From positions 1 through 64,000 of the forward strand of contig JBFWMB010000013.1 of the NCBI GenBank assembly GCA_050251815.1: a DNA stretch of 64,000 nucleotides, read 5' to 3'. Every line of letters begins with the position of its first letter. Position 1 is the stretch's first letter. This document shows, one piece after another, positions 1-8,658 of the stretch. The position numbers were made by a program, and so were the translations under genes. The DNA comes from GWE2-40-63 sp050251815. GTDB lineage: Bacteria; Bacteroidota; Bacteroidia; Bacteroidales; SZUA-534. Below the pieces are notes generated by a model. The model worked only from the letters and a program-made list of their open reading frames with translations, was not told the origin of the DNA and made no database searches.

Positions 1-69
1 CCTTATCTCGCTGGAATCAAAATTATTTCCACAATCGGAACAGGTATATTGAAACTTGTCAGCTGACAT
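1..69 (-). CDS. N-terminal fragment of a zinc-ribbon protein, possibly threonine-synthase-like (truncated by window edge)
   Basis: Only the first 23 codons lie in the window. They begin at an ATG at 69 and stay open to the left edge. The peptide has a CSDCG knuckle (C-x2-C), which resembles the zinc-binding start of threonine-synthase-like PLP enzymes. Only two bases separate this start from the stop of the upstream PLP enzyme at 72, so the two are probably co-transcribed and translationally linked. The threonine-synthase-like call is an inference from the knuckle and the neighbour; any zinc-ribbon protein would look the same at this length. Confidence 0.5.
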   Translation of the reverse strand, partial: MSADKFQYTCSDCGNNFDSSEIR

Positions 70-71
70 CG

Positions 72-1550
72 TTACAAGTTTTTTAAAACACCGGTACGTT
101 CATTAAATTCTTCAATTTGAATATCCAGGGCTTCAGTTTGTTTAAACATTTTGTTCCAGAATACTTTATCGTTCCACAACTGATTTAATTCTTCAACTGA
201 TTTTCCCTGTTGTTCAACCCAGGTAAAATACTTTAAATTGTGAACTGATTTTTGTTCCTGATAATTAAGCTCTTTAAAATGTGAGATGCTCTGCCCTTGT
301 AAACAACATTCAAAATCGATACTTGCCTGCAAACTCGTATAAGCTCCCCGTTGCTCTTTCAATTCATCAAGCCGCGATTGATACATTTCAGCAGCATCCG
401 TTGCAATACTCAAAATTACATCGTCGGCATCGAATTCGAAATATTTGGCAGTTTTAATGGCTGATAACAGGTTTGAAATTCCCGATATACCGATTAAATG
501 CAGTTGATCGATTAGCGATTGTTCTACTCCCAATTCCAATAATCGTTTATGTCCTGCTGGTTCGTTAAATAATCGCAAAAGACGCATACAGTCTTCGTCG
601 TCAATGGCTGTTATGGCATTGGTATTTCTGATATTATGAATCCAGGGGATATGTTTATCGCCAATTCCTTCGATCCGATGACCACCAAAACCATTACTAT
701 AAATAGTGGGACATTGCAATGCTTCAGAGGCAACAACTTTTAAAAATGGAAATTTGGTTCGTAAATAATCACCACCAGCAATAGTTCCAGCTGAACCCGT
801 TGCAGAAATATAAGCTGAAAGATTCTTATTGTTTTGATTTACATAACCAAAAACTTCTTCCAACGCTTGTCCGGTAATATTATAATGCCAGGCTGCATTT
901 CCAAATTCTTCAAATTGATTAAAAATAACACAATCCTCACGAGTTCTCTTTATTTCCCAGCATTTATCGTAAATCTCCTTTACATTCGATTCGCACCCCG
1001 GAGTAGCAATTACTTCAGATCCAATGTAACTGCGAAGCCATTCAAAACGCTCGCGGCTCATTTCTTCGGGCAATATGGCCACTGATTCTGTTCCCATAAG
1101 CTTTGAGTCGAACGCACCTCCCCTGCAATAATTACCTGTTGAAGGCCATACTGCTTTATGATAGGTAGGGTCGAATTCTCCATTTATGATTTTAGGAGCC
1201 AAACAACCATAGGCAGCTCCAACTTTATGGGCTCCGGTTGGAAAATATTTTCCTACCAGCAGCACAATTTTAGCATCAACACCAGTTAAGACTTTGGGCA
1301 ATTCCAAATAATTGACTCTACCAAACAATCCGCCTTTTTCAAGGGGTTCATTTTTCCAGGTAATTCGAAAAAGGTTTAAAGGATTAATGTCCCATAACCC
1401 TACATTATTCAAATGATTTTTAACTTTCTCTGGAATTAATTCGGGAAACTGTTGCTGCCTAAATGTAGGTAAAATAATACCTTTTTCACGGTAACGCGCT
1501 ATAGCGTTTTCAAGCATTACATTTTTATTCTTCGTAGTGAATGGTGTCAT
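72..1550 (-). CDS. PLP-dependent enzyme of the TrpB/cysteine synthase fold (fold type II)
   Basis: A 492-residue cytosolic enzyme of the pyridoxal-phosphate fold type II superfamily. The PTGAHK stretch (residues 104-109) resembles the TrpB Schiff-base region, making K109 the likely PLP lysine. STGNYCRGGA (137-146) fits the substrate loop and SATGSAGTIAGG (249-260) the glycine-rich phosphate cup. The reading frame is open to 1622, but I chose ATG 1550 because the extra 24 residues are hydrophobic, AT-rich and unlike a family N-terminus; ATG 1517 is also possible. Such enzymes occur next to ygfK in purine/amino-acid catabolic clusters, which fits the neighbours. The substrate is unknown: an ammonia-lyase, sulfhydrylase or threonine-synthase-like beta-elimination are all possible. 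The divergent Lrp-type gene is a candidate regulator. Confidence 0.75.
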   Translation of the reverse strand: MTPFTTKNKNVMLENAIARYREKGIILPTFRQQQFPELIPEKVKNHLNNVGLWDINPLNLFRITWKNEPLEKGGLFGRVNYLELPKVLTGVDAKIVLLVGKYFPTGAHKVGAAYGCLAPKIINGEFDPTYHKAVWPSTGNYCRGGAFDSKLMGTESVAILPEEMSRERFEWLRSYIGSEVIATPGCESNVKEIYDKCWEIKRTREDCVIFNQFEEFGNAAWHYNITGQALEEVFGYVNQNNKNLSAYISATGSAGTIAGGDYLRTKFPFLKVVASEALQCPTIYSNGFGGHRIEGIGDKHIPWIHNIRNTNAITAIDDEDCMRLLRLFNEPAGHKRLLELGVEQSLIDQLHLIGISGISNLLSAIKTAKYFEFDADDVILSIATDAAEMYQSRLDELKEQRGAYTSLQASIDFECCLQGQSISHFKELNYQEQKSVHNLKYFTWVEQQGKSVEELNQLWNDKVFWNKMFKQTEALDIQIEEFNERTGVLKNL

Positions 1551-1641
1551 ATGGTTTATTATGTTTATTAAGTTCACAACAAATGTAATGTATTTTTGAA
1601 ATATAATAGTAATATGGTACATTTTTATTGCGTATTCTGGG

Positions 1642-1658
1642 AATATATACTATATATT
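1642..1658. promoter_or_regulatory. AT-rich perfect palindrome between divergent genes, possible Lrp-type operator
   Basis: Eight bases AATATATA are mirrored by TATATATT around a single C. It lies between the PLP enzyme start and the Lrp-family regulator gene. Lrp/AsnC sites are commonly short AT-rich dyads, but alternating A/T sequence makes palindromes by chance, so this is tentative. Confidence 0.25.
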
Positions 1659-1743
1659 ATAAGATTTGCAGTTTATAATTGCAAAAACACAGGAAATGAA
1701 CGTACAGAAAAGTTTTTTTTACTATTAAATTAAAAAAAAAGAT

Positions 1744-1751
1744 TACTTTTG
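1744..1751 (+). promoter_or_regulatory. Predicted -7 box (TACTTTTG) of the Lrp-family gene
   Basis: The octamer matches the Bacteroidota TAnnTTTG element and sits about 60 bases before the ATG at 1811. No clear TTTG -33 box is seen at the usual distance, only a T-run. Confidence 0.4.
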
Positions 1752-1810
1752 ACTACATACCACGTTTAAATTAAAGTTTTGGTTAAGAGACTCACAAAAT
1801 TAAAATCGCT

Positions 1811-2281
1811 ATGAAGCAAATTGATGCTATTGATAAGGAAATTTTGCAGATATTGCAGTCCGATTGTCGAATTACGGCTAAAGAAATTGCCAGTCGTTTA
1901 GGGATGTCTAAAACCCCTGTTTATGAGCGTATAAAAAAACTGGAATCACAAGGGTTTATAACAAAATACGTTGCATTAGCTGATCCAAGGAAAGCCGGCA
2001 AAGGACTTACCATTTATTTATCGGTATTACTCGACAATCATTCAAAAGAAGGGGTTGATGAATTTATCAGAAAAGTAAATGCTTTAAAGGAAGTAAATGA
2101 ATGTTATTATTTATCAGGGAACATTGATTTTCTTCTTAAGATTTTTATAAAAGATATGGATGACTACCACCGCTTTGTTACCGAAGAGTTTTCAAAAATA
2201 AAAAATGTGAGTCGTTTTTACAGCTCATTTGTGATGGAAACATCAAAATACGAAACAGCCTTCGAATTTGAAGTGGATTAA
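1811..2281 (+). CDS. Lrp/AsnC family transcriptional regulator
   Basis: A 156-residue protein of the standard length for the family. Residues 1-60 form the AsnC-type winged helix-turn-helix (DAIDKEILQILQ, then ITAKEIASRLGMSKTPVYERI). Residues about 70-150 form the RAM ligand-binding and oligomerisation domain. These proteins bind amino acids and act as octameric or dimeric local regulators. It is divergent from the PLP enzyme, which suggests control of that gene and perhaps of ygfK downstream. The effector cannot be told from sequence. Confidence 0.92.
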   Translation: MKQIDAIDKEILQILQSDCRITAKEIASRLGMSKTPVYERIKKLESQGFITKYVALADPRKAGKGLTIYLSVLLDNHSKEGVDEFIRKVNALKEVNECYYLSGNIDFLLKIFIKDMDDYHRFVTEEFSKIKNVSRFYSSFVMETSKYETAFEFEVD

Positions 2282-2297
2282 GTTATTATTAGACATT

Positions 2298-2335
2298 AAA
2301 AAGGCTGCCTCTAAATACAGAAGCAGCTTTTTTTA
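2298..2335 (+). terminator. Intrinsic terminator after the Lrp-family gene
   Basis: An A-rich/GGCTGC arm pairs with a GCAGC/T-rich arm across a short loop (core GCTGC 2304-2308 with GCAGC 2323-2327), followed by a T-run. It lies between convergent genes and may act in both directions. Confidence 0.7.
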
Positions 2336-2417
2336 TACCCTGCAGGCAATTTTTTATTATTCAAAACTCAAAAAAATAAACTGCTGTTGAGAAGTTCTTT
2401 TTTTATGCAAAAAACAA

Positions 2418-5400
2418 TTAATATAAGCCTTCAGCAGCGTGATATAAAACCTTCATTTCAGCCGCCATATCAAAATGAACTTGCTGTGCACAGGGGACTT
2501 TAAAATTGGTTGAAAGCAATTTAAAATCATCACCATTAAATACAGCTTTCACATGATCGGTTTCATACACCCATTCTCCATTCCAATATTCCAGGGTTCT
2601 GATGCCCCCTTTTTCTTTATATATTAAAATTTGTTTTTGATTTGGCAGTTTCGACAAAAAATATCCCTCACTGGCTTCGTTAAAACTTTGGATAGTCAAA
2701 TAAAACCTGGGCTTCTGTTTGTAGGGCGCACCACTTGTAGGACAAAAGGTATCACAATTGCCACATTCATTACAAAAATCACCAATATTTAGAATCTGAT
2801 ATTTTTGTTTTACACTGAAAATTTTATCGGGTTCTATACTTATCCCTTTTTCCTGACGCGAGGCTTTATACAATTGGATATCAACAGGAACAATTTCGTA
2901 ACTGTAATTCGCCCGATTGGGACATACTGTAACGCATATATTACATATTTCGTCGCAATTCAAACAGCGTGAAGCTTCGCTTACCGCTTCAGGTTTTGAA
3001 AGGGTAAAACTAACCGGCTTAAAAGTTTTGCGCTCACTTAAAGGACTTTCCTTAACCGGGTGGCTATATTTTCTAAAAGCTCTTTGCTGCATTAATTCAA
3101 CATAAGAATGCTTTTTGGGATAAACAGGTTTTGTCGGGACAGTTAAATTGTCAAGCCGTGCTATATGTTCAGCAATTTTACGTCCATCGGCAATGGCTTT
3201 TATAGCCGTTGCTGCTCCGCGCATGGCATCGCCCCCTGTAAACACCCTTTTCATGCGTATTTCGTGCGTATTGGGGTGTGGTTTAAATAATTCGGGATCG
3301 ATAAAATCGAGTACAACTTCCTGACCTACTGCCGGAATTATAAAATCAAATTCAAGAATAAACTCACTGCCGGGAATTGGTTCAGGTTTTGGCTGTTTTC
3401 CTGAAATTGACGGTTTCAGGTTCATTTTAACGCATTCCACTCCCACAACCTCACCGGAATTTTGCAAAACCCTTTTGGGTGCTACTAATTCCATCAAGGC
3501 AATACCCTCTTCCTGAACAGCTTTTATTTCGCCTAAATCGGCTGGCATTTGTTCTTTTGTGCGTCGGTAAATTACTGTAACAAATCCTGATTCACCTACC
3601 AGACGATGGGCCACTCGCGCTGCATCCATGGCTGTGTTTCCTCCTCCTATTATGGCAAGTTTTTTTCCTTCAACCGGGTTTTCGCCCAGTTTGGAATTAA
3701 ATAAGAAGGTTAGCGGGTCGATAACTCCCTCCGATTCAATTCCTGGAATATCCAGTTTGCTAGCGTTTGGAGCACCTGTAGCCAAATATAAATAATCAAA
3801 CGAAGCATACAGCTTGTCGAACAATTTGTTATCGACTTTGGTGTTATAGTTTATTTTTGCCCCTAAATTGAGCACCCGGTCAAGATCGTGTTGTATTTTC
3901 TCATGATTCAAGCGGAACGAGGGAACGGCTCCGGAAACCATTCCTCCGGCCTGCTGTTTTTCCTCAAAGATTTCCACAGAAAAACCAGCCAGACACAAAT
4001 AATAGGCTGCACTTAAGCCAGAAGGCCCAGCTCCTATTATGGCAATCTTTTTTCCGGTGTTTTTATCCGTTTTTATTGGTGTTTCTTTTGAGTGATTTTC
4101 TTCTATAAACCTTTTTATTTCGCGAATCTGTAAAGAGTCATCATAATTGATTCGGGTACAGCGCAATTGGCACAAATGATCGCATATATTGCCGGTAATT
4201 CCCGGCTGTGAATTTGTTTTTAAAATGGTTTCCCATGCTGCATCAAAATTTTGCTGAGCCGTGTGATATAAGTATTCAGGTATATCCTGTGAGGCTGCAC
4301 AATTCTCCTTACAAGGAGCTGCAATACAATCGAAAAGGTTTAGTTTTCGCACACCCTTTATGTTGGGTTCTACAAAATATGAACGTTGGTAACGCTTATC
4401 TGTCAATACTTCATCGGCATAGGAATTCAAACGTTCCAGCATGGTTTTTTCAGAAACTTTGTGTTCCACAAAATCGCTTAAAGACTTTGCCCCCACAGAC
4501 TCCATTCTTTTTTCCAATTCGGTACGGTATTGAAGTAAACGTGTATAGCCACCGGGCTTTAGCAAATCTGAAGAAACTGTTACGGGAGATAAGCCACATG
4601 CTAATAAATCGGGAAAATTAAAAGCATCGGCACCACCGGCAAAAGAAATCGCAAGGCGTCCGTTAAATTCGTTTTGTAATTTTCGGGCTACATTAACCGA
4701 TATAGGATGTAAAGCCCTGCCGCTCATATACATCATTTCAGCTTCAGAAAAAACCGATTTGTGATTTTTACTTTCGAGGGTATTGGTAAGTTTTAATCCA
4801 AATTCAACTCCCTTTTTATCAGCTAATTCCGTCAATCGTTTTATCATTGGAATTGCATCGGCATATTTTAAGTCGTGCTCAAAGGCTAAGTCAGGAACAT
4901 CAGTTTTATATTTTCCATTTTCTGTTAATATTTTTCTGAGTTCATTTGGTCCAAGTAGTGTTGGGTTTAACTTAACGTATGTATTTAAGCCTTTATTTTC
5001 GATTAGGTAGGAAGCAATACTTTCAATTTCGTCTGGCGGACATCCATGCATGGTACTTAACGTAATGCTGTTAGACAGCTGTGAAGGAATTTCAAGGATG
5101 TCAATATCAGGGTAAATGGAGCGAATTGCATCAATTTTTGTTTCCAGCTCCTTGGGACAATGTTTCATCTTATTCAGAAACCATTGAACATTATCTTTAA
5201 GTATGCCTTCGAGATTGTAGCCCACACTCATATTAAAAATAGTTCCTTTGGCAAACTTTGTTCCCATTTTATGGTCGATTACATGAATTAAAATCCAGGC
5301 ATCAAGGTACTGATTAAAGGTTTCTTCAATTTTTAATTCCTGCGACCATTCACAATTATATCCCTCATCCTGCATATCAATACAGGGTTTTTCAATATCT

Positions 5401-5717
5401 AGTTCATCGAGCGTTTGAATGGTTTTTAGCTCAATGTATCGGGCTCCACAAAGCCAGGCACTGATTATATTTTGAGCCAATTGACTGTGCGGTCCGGCAG
5501 CAACACCCAGCGGAAACTCCAGAACCTGCCCAAACAATTGACTGCTAAAATTCTTACTATTAGTGCTTTGTGCATAAAGTTCTTTAGGTATTCCCAATAA
5601 TCCATTATGCTTTGTATCTTCGGAAAGGAAAAGTTGTAACAATCTTTCTATGGGAAGTAAACTAAATCTGTCGTTCATATGATTAAATTTTGGTGGCTCA
5701 ATATAGAAATATTTCAT
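2418..5717 (-). CDS. ygfK: YgfK-type putative selenate reductase subunit / flavin-iron-sulfur oxidoreductase
   Basis: A 1099-residue multidomain oxidoreductase. Residues 1 to about 450 resemble the dihydroorotate/dihydropyrimidine dehydrogenase barrel. About 455-545 is a cysteine-rich Fe-S segment of the GltD/PreT kind (CIAAPCKENC, then CDHLCQLRC). About 556-850 is the GltD-like FAD/NADPH part, with Rossmann motifs IGAGPSGLSAA (561-571) and IGGGNTAMDAA (690-700). The C-terminus carries cysteine clusters C-x2-C-x3-C-x2-C-x3-C (918-932) and C-x2-C-x2-C-x3-C (982-992) typical of 4Fe-4S ferredoxin sites. This order matches YgfK, a protein tied to selenium-dependent molybdenum hydroxylases and purine catabolism; its exact reaction is not settled. 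It is divergent from a MocA-like gene with a shared 80-bp control region. Confidence 0.88.
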   Translation of the reverse strand: MKYFYIEPPKFNHMNDRFSLLPIERLLQLFLSEDTKHNGLLGIPKELYAQSTNSKNFSSQLFGQVLEFPLGVAAGPHSQLAQNIISAWLCGARYIELKTIQTLDELDIEKPCIDMQDEGYNCEWSQELKIEETFNQYLDAWILIHVIDHKMGTKFAKGTIFNMSVGYNLEGILKDNVQWFLNKMKHCPKELETKIDAIRSIYPDIDILEIPSQLSNSITLSTMHGCPPDEIESIASYLIENKGLNTYVKLNPTLLGPNELRKILTENGKYKTDVPDLAFEHDLKYADAIPMIKRLTELADKKGVEFGLKLTNTLESKNHKSVFSEAEMMYMSGRALHPISVNVARKLQNEFNGRLAISFAGGADAFNFPDLLACGLSPVTVSSDLLKPGGYTRLLQYRTELEKRMESVGAKSLSDFVEHKVSEKTMLERLNSYADEVLTDKRYQRSYFVEPNIKGVRKLNLFDCIAAPCKENCAASQDIPEYLYHTAQQNFDAAWETILKTNSQPGITGNICDHLCQLRCTRINYDDSLQIREIKRFIEENHSKETPIKTDKNTGKKIAIIGAGPSGLSAAYYLCLAGFSVEIFEEKQQAGGMVSGAVPSFRLNHEKIQHDLDRVLNLGAKINYNTKVDNKLFDKLYASFDYLYLATGAPNASKLDIPGIESEGVIDPLTFLFNSKLGENPVEGKKLAIIGGGNTAMDAARVAHRLVGESGFVTVIYRRTKEQMPADLGEIKAVQEEGIALMELVAPKRVLQNSGEVVGVECVKMNLKPSISGKQPKPEPIPGSEFILEFDFIIPAVGQEVVLDFIDPELFKPHPNTHEIRMKRVFTGGDAMRGAATAIKAIADGRKIAEHIARLDNLTVPTKPVYPKKHSYVELMQQRAFRKYSHPVKESPLSERKTFKPVSFTLSKPEAVSEASRCLNCDEICNICVTVCPNRANYSYEIVPVDIQLYKASRQEKGISIEPDKIFSVKQKYQILNIGDFCNECGNCDTFCPTSGAPYKQKPRFYLTIQSFNEASEGYFLSKLPNQKQILIYKEKGGIRTLEYWNGEWVYETDHVKAVFNGDDFKLLSTNFKVPCAQQVHFDMAAEMKVLYHAAEGLY

Positions 5718-5732
5718 AAAAATATAAATGAA

Positions 5733-5769
5733 TTTGGTCGTTTGTATTAACCGACCAAAATATTTTGGT
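5733..5769. promoter_or_regulatory. Overlapping inverted repeats in the ygfK/mocA-like divergent region (operator-like)
   Basis: TTTGGTCG (5733-5740) is mirrored by CGACCAAA (5752-5759) across 11 bases. The same right arm joins a second perfect 16-base palindrome, ACCAAAATATTTTGGT (5754-5769). Three half-sites TTTGGT/ACCAAA therefore sit within 37 bases of an 80-base divergent promoter region, as expected for a shared operator. Confidence 0.5.
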
Positions 5770-5797
5770 AAATTTTCCTTTATTTGTTTTTTTCAAC

Positions 5798-6400
5798 ATG
5801 GAGAACAACATAACTGAATTTGGAACTGTAATTTTAGCTGCTGGAAACTCAGAACGTATGGGTATGCCCAAAGCTTTATTAAAACAGGCAGCAGGCTATT
5901 ATTTTTTTGAAACACTTATTTCAAATTATCAGGATGCAGGAATTACATCAATTGCTCTGGTTATTCAAAACTCTTTAATAAAAACAATCAAAAAACAAGT
6001 TCATAATATGGCCGGGAATATTTATATTGTCGTCAACAATGAACCGGAAAAAGGAAGGATGCATTCCTTACAGCTAGGGTTAAAATTCATGAAAAACAAA
6101 GCGGTTTTTATACACAATATTGATAATCCCTTTGTATCTAATGATTTATTAATGCAAATGATAATGAAACTTGAACCCGACTCTTATGTTAAACCTGTTT
6201 ATCAAAAAAAAGGAGGTCATCCAATTTTACTATCGGCTGAAATTGTAAATAACCTTTTAAATATTGAAGTAACAAAAGAAAATAGTCTTAAAAATGAACT
6301 TAAAAAGTATGGCCAGATTCAACTCGAAACTAACGAACCTGACATTTTGCTTAACTTAAATACGCCTGATGATTACCAGACTTTTATTGAAACGCACTAA
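5798..6400 (+). CDS. MocA-like nucleotidyltransferase (molybdenum cofactor cytidylyl/guanylyltransferase-like)
   Basis: A 200-residue NTP-transferase. The N-terminus LAAGNSERMGMPKALL is the nucleotide-binding signature of the MobA/MocA group, followed by a metal-binding region at HNIDNPFVS and a conserved GGHP. The family transfers CMP or GMP onto molybdopterin for molybdenum hydroxylases such as xanthine dehydrogenase. I chose ATG 5798 because the 11 preceding codons are hydrophobic and do not fit the family start. It is divergent from ygfK, its usual genomic companion. No molybdenum hydroxylase lies in this window. The end overlaps the downstream sensor kinase by 32 bases. Confidence 0.82.
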   Translation: MENNITEFGTVILAAGNSERMGMPKALLKQAAGYYFFETLISNYQDAGITSIALVIQNSLIKTIKKQVHNMAGNIYIVVNNEPEKGRMHSLQLGLKFMKNKAVFIHNIDNPFVSNDLLMQMIMKLEPDSYVKPVYQKKGGHPILLSAEIVNNLLNIEVTKENSLKNELKKYGQIQLETNEPDILLNLNTPDDYQTFIETH

Positions 6401-8645
6401 AATATGGTTTACTGCTATACTGATAGCACTAAATTTTGGAGGATTATGTAATGACCGCACCATTACTCAGCTTGAAGGGGTGCTGGTTATCCACAGTTAC
6501 CATAAAGGCTTTACCTGGACCGATAATATTGATGATGGCATTCTTAACGCAATACCTGAACTGGAGGGTTTTAAGAATAAAGAATTATTTACAGAATATC
6601 TTGATGCAAAAAGAAATAACGATTCAATTTACTTTCAACAACTGGTTGAATTATGGAAAGTAAAATACAATCAGGTTAAAATTCCGGTAATAATTACTTC
6701 CGACGATATTGCTTTTCAATTTGTTATAAAATACAAAAAAGAGATTTTTCCGAAATCACAACTAGTATTTTGTGGGATAAATAATTTAGGCGATTATGAT
6801 TCAATAATTGAAGAACCAAGCCATTCGATTACGGGAGTTGTTGAAGGTATTGATTTACTGGGGACATTGAATCTTGCAATGCACTTACATGCTGAGACCA
6901 AACACATTTTTATTATTAACGATCAGACTCCAACCGGAAAAGCTAATCACAACGCCTTTCAATTAATTAAAAATCGATTGCCGGCTAATATAGATTATAC
7001 TTTCCTGAGCAATTTTAAAATGGATGCTGTTGATTCAATTCTTCGCAACCTTCCTCCACAAAGTTTGATATTATTATTATCGTACAATCAGGATTCCAAC
7101 GGAAAATATTTCAGCTACGAAGAATCCGGAAAAATTATCTGCAATAGCACTTCCCTTCCGGTTTACGTAGTCTGGGATTTTTATTTGGGAACAGGAGTGG
7201 TTGGTGGATTACTGGTATCGGGGAAAGCTCAGGGAAACAAAGCAGCATTTCTTGCCAACGAAATACTTTTAGGCACACCTGCTGTTGCAATTCCTGTAGT
7301 AACTAAAAGCCCAAACCGCTTTATGTTCGATTATGCTGTACTTGAAAAATTGCACTTAAACAAAAAACTAATTCCTGATGATGCTGAAATTATTGGCAAA
7401 CCTCAGCGAATTCTGGAAAAATACAAAACTGAAATAATTCTTATACTTATTACCTTTTCGCTCTTAATTTTGGCTGTTTTTACCTTGCTCTATTACAACC
7501 GGAAAAAGACATTAGCAGAACGCAGTATGGTTAAAAGCACCAATAAATTATTAACTATTTTAGAAACAGCACAGGAAGGCTTTTTTGAAATGAATTGCCA
7601 ACATACGGTAACCTATGTTAATCCGGAACTTTGCAACATTCTGGGAACCCATAAAAAATTACTCGAAAACCACTCATTTTACGATATTTTACGCACAAAC
7701 AATTATTCTCCTCCTGAATCGGAATTTAAAAAATGTTTTGCCGGTGAAGCCATTTCTTTTGAATACAAAGTTGCCACAAAGAATGGAATTTGTAAAGATC
7801 TGGTTATTAACCTATCGCCTCTTTTTAACGAGGAAAAAAGTAAAGTTGAAGGGTTATTCGGACTGGTTTCGGATATAACCTATTTAAAAACTAAAGAATT
7901 AGAAATAATACAGGCTAAAGAGCAAGCCGAAAAATCGGATAAGTTAAAATCAGCTTTTTTAGCTAACATGAGCCATGAGATTAGAACACCCATGAATGCC
8001 ATTTTGGGATTTACCGAATTGCTTGCTGAAAAAGAAATTAGTGAAGCCGATCGCTTATTTTATGTCGAGATTATTCAAAAAAGTGGTCAAACCCTTTTGA
8101 CACTCATCAATGATATACTCGATTTATCGAAAATTGAAGCCGGAGAAATTGATATAATAATTAAACCAGTACATATTAATTCCTTACTAAAAAATGTTTA
8201 TCACACCCTGATGGATTATGGAAAGATGATTCAGAAAAACCACATTCATCTATCATATCAGGAGTTGCCCGAAGATCTGGTTATTCAAACCGACGAATTT
8301 CGATTAACTCAAATTCTATTAAATCTGCTAAATAATGCTTTTAAATTTACCGAAGCAGGATTCATTAAATTTGGATGCAAAAAGCTTTCATCTGATGAAT
8401 TGGAGTTTTTTGTGAGCGATACCGGCATTGGAATGCCCAAAGAAATGCAATTGTCAATTTTTGAGCGTTTTCATAAAATTGAAAGCTTAAAAAACCAGGT
8501 GTATCGCGGAGCCGGATTGGGACTGGCCATTTCAAAAAATCTGGTTGAGTTGTTGGGTGGGTCGATTTTTTGCAGTTCATCTGAAGGAAAAGGAACTATA
8601 TTTTACTTTTCAATCAAAGGTAAACTCAGTAAAAATGAACGATAG
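6369..8645 (+). CDS. Membrane sensor histidine kinase with periplasmic substrate-binding-like domain and PAS
   Basis: A 758-residue protein with an N-terminal signal or anchor (about 8-24). The extracytoplasmic domain (35-350) resembles the ABC substrate-binding-like sensor modules (VIHSYHKGFTWTDNI). A membrane helix (353-376) and a PAS domain (about 390-505) follow. HisKA carries the phosphoacceptor H536 in SHEIRTP, and the HATPase has N-box NLLNNAFKF, G1 DTGIGM and G2 GAGLGLAIS. There is no attached receiver and no response regulator next door, so it is an orphan kinase. The start overlaps the MocA-like gene, implying coupled translation and perhaps a link to molybdenum or purine metabolism; that link is inference only. 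Confidence 0.88.
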   Translation: MITRLLLKRTKIWFTAILIALNFGGLCNDRTITQLEGVLVIHSYHKGFTWTDNIDDGILNAIPELEGFKNKELFTEYLDAKRNNDSIYFQQLVELWKVKYNQVKIPVIITSDDIAFQFVIKYKKEIFPKSQLVFCGINNLGDYDSIIEEPSHSITGVVEGIDLLGTLNLAMHLHAETKHIFIINDQTPTGKANHNAFQLIKNRLPANIDYTFLSNFKMDAVDSILRNLPPQSLILLLSYNQDSNGKYFSYEESGKIICNSTSLPVYVVWDFYLGTGVVGGLLVSGKAQGNKAAFLANEILLGTPAVAIPVVTKSPNRFMFDYAVLEKLHLNKKLIPDDAEIIGKPQRILEKYKTEIILILITFSLLILAVFTLLYYNRKKTLAERSMVKSTNKLLTILETAQEGFFEMNCQHTVTYVNPELCNILGTHKKLLENHSFYDILRTNNYSPPESEFKKCFAGEAISFEYKVATKNGICKDLVINLSPLFNEEKSKVEGLFGLVSDITYLKTKELEIIQAKEQAEKSDKLKSAFLANMSHEIRTPMNAILGFTELLAEKEISEADRLFYVEIIQKSGQTLLTLINDILDLSKIEAGEIDIIIKPVHINSLLKNVYHTLMDYGKMIQKNHIHLSYQELPEDLVIQTDEFRLTQILLNLLNNAFKFTEAGFIKFGCKKLSSDELEFFVSDTGIGMPKEMQLSIFERFHKIESLKNQVYRGAGLGLAISKNLVELLGGSIFCSSSEGKGTIFYFSIKGKLSKNER

Positions 8646-8658
8646 ATTATATATGTGT

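Noticed and set aside
72..1622. Start of the PLP enzyme at 1622
   Set aside because: The first 24 residues of that version are hydrophobic noise from an AT-rich promoter region.
4208..4621. Open frame of 137 codons antisense to ygfK
   Set aside because: Lies fully inside a well-supported gene and has no start signal or family.
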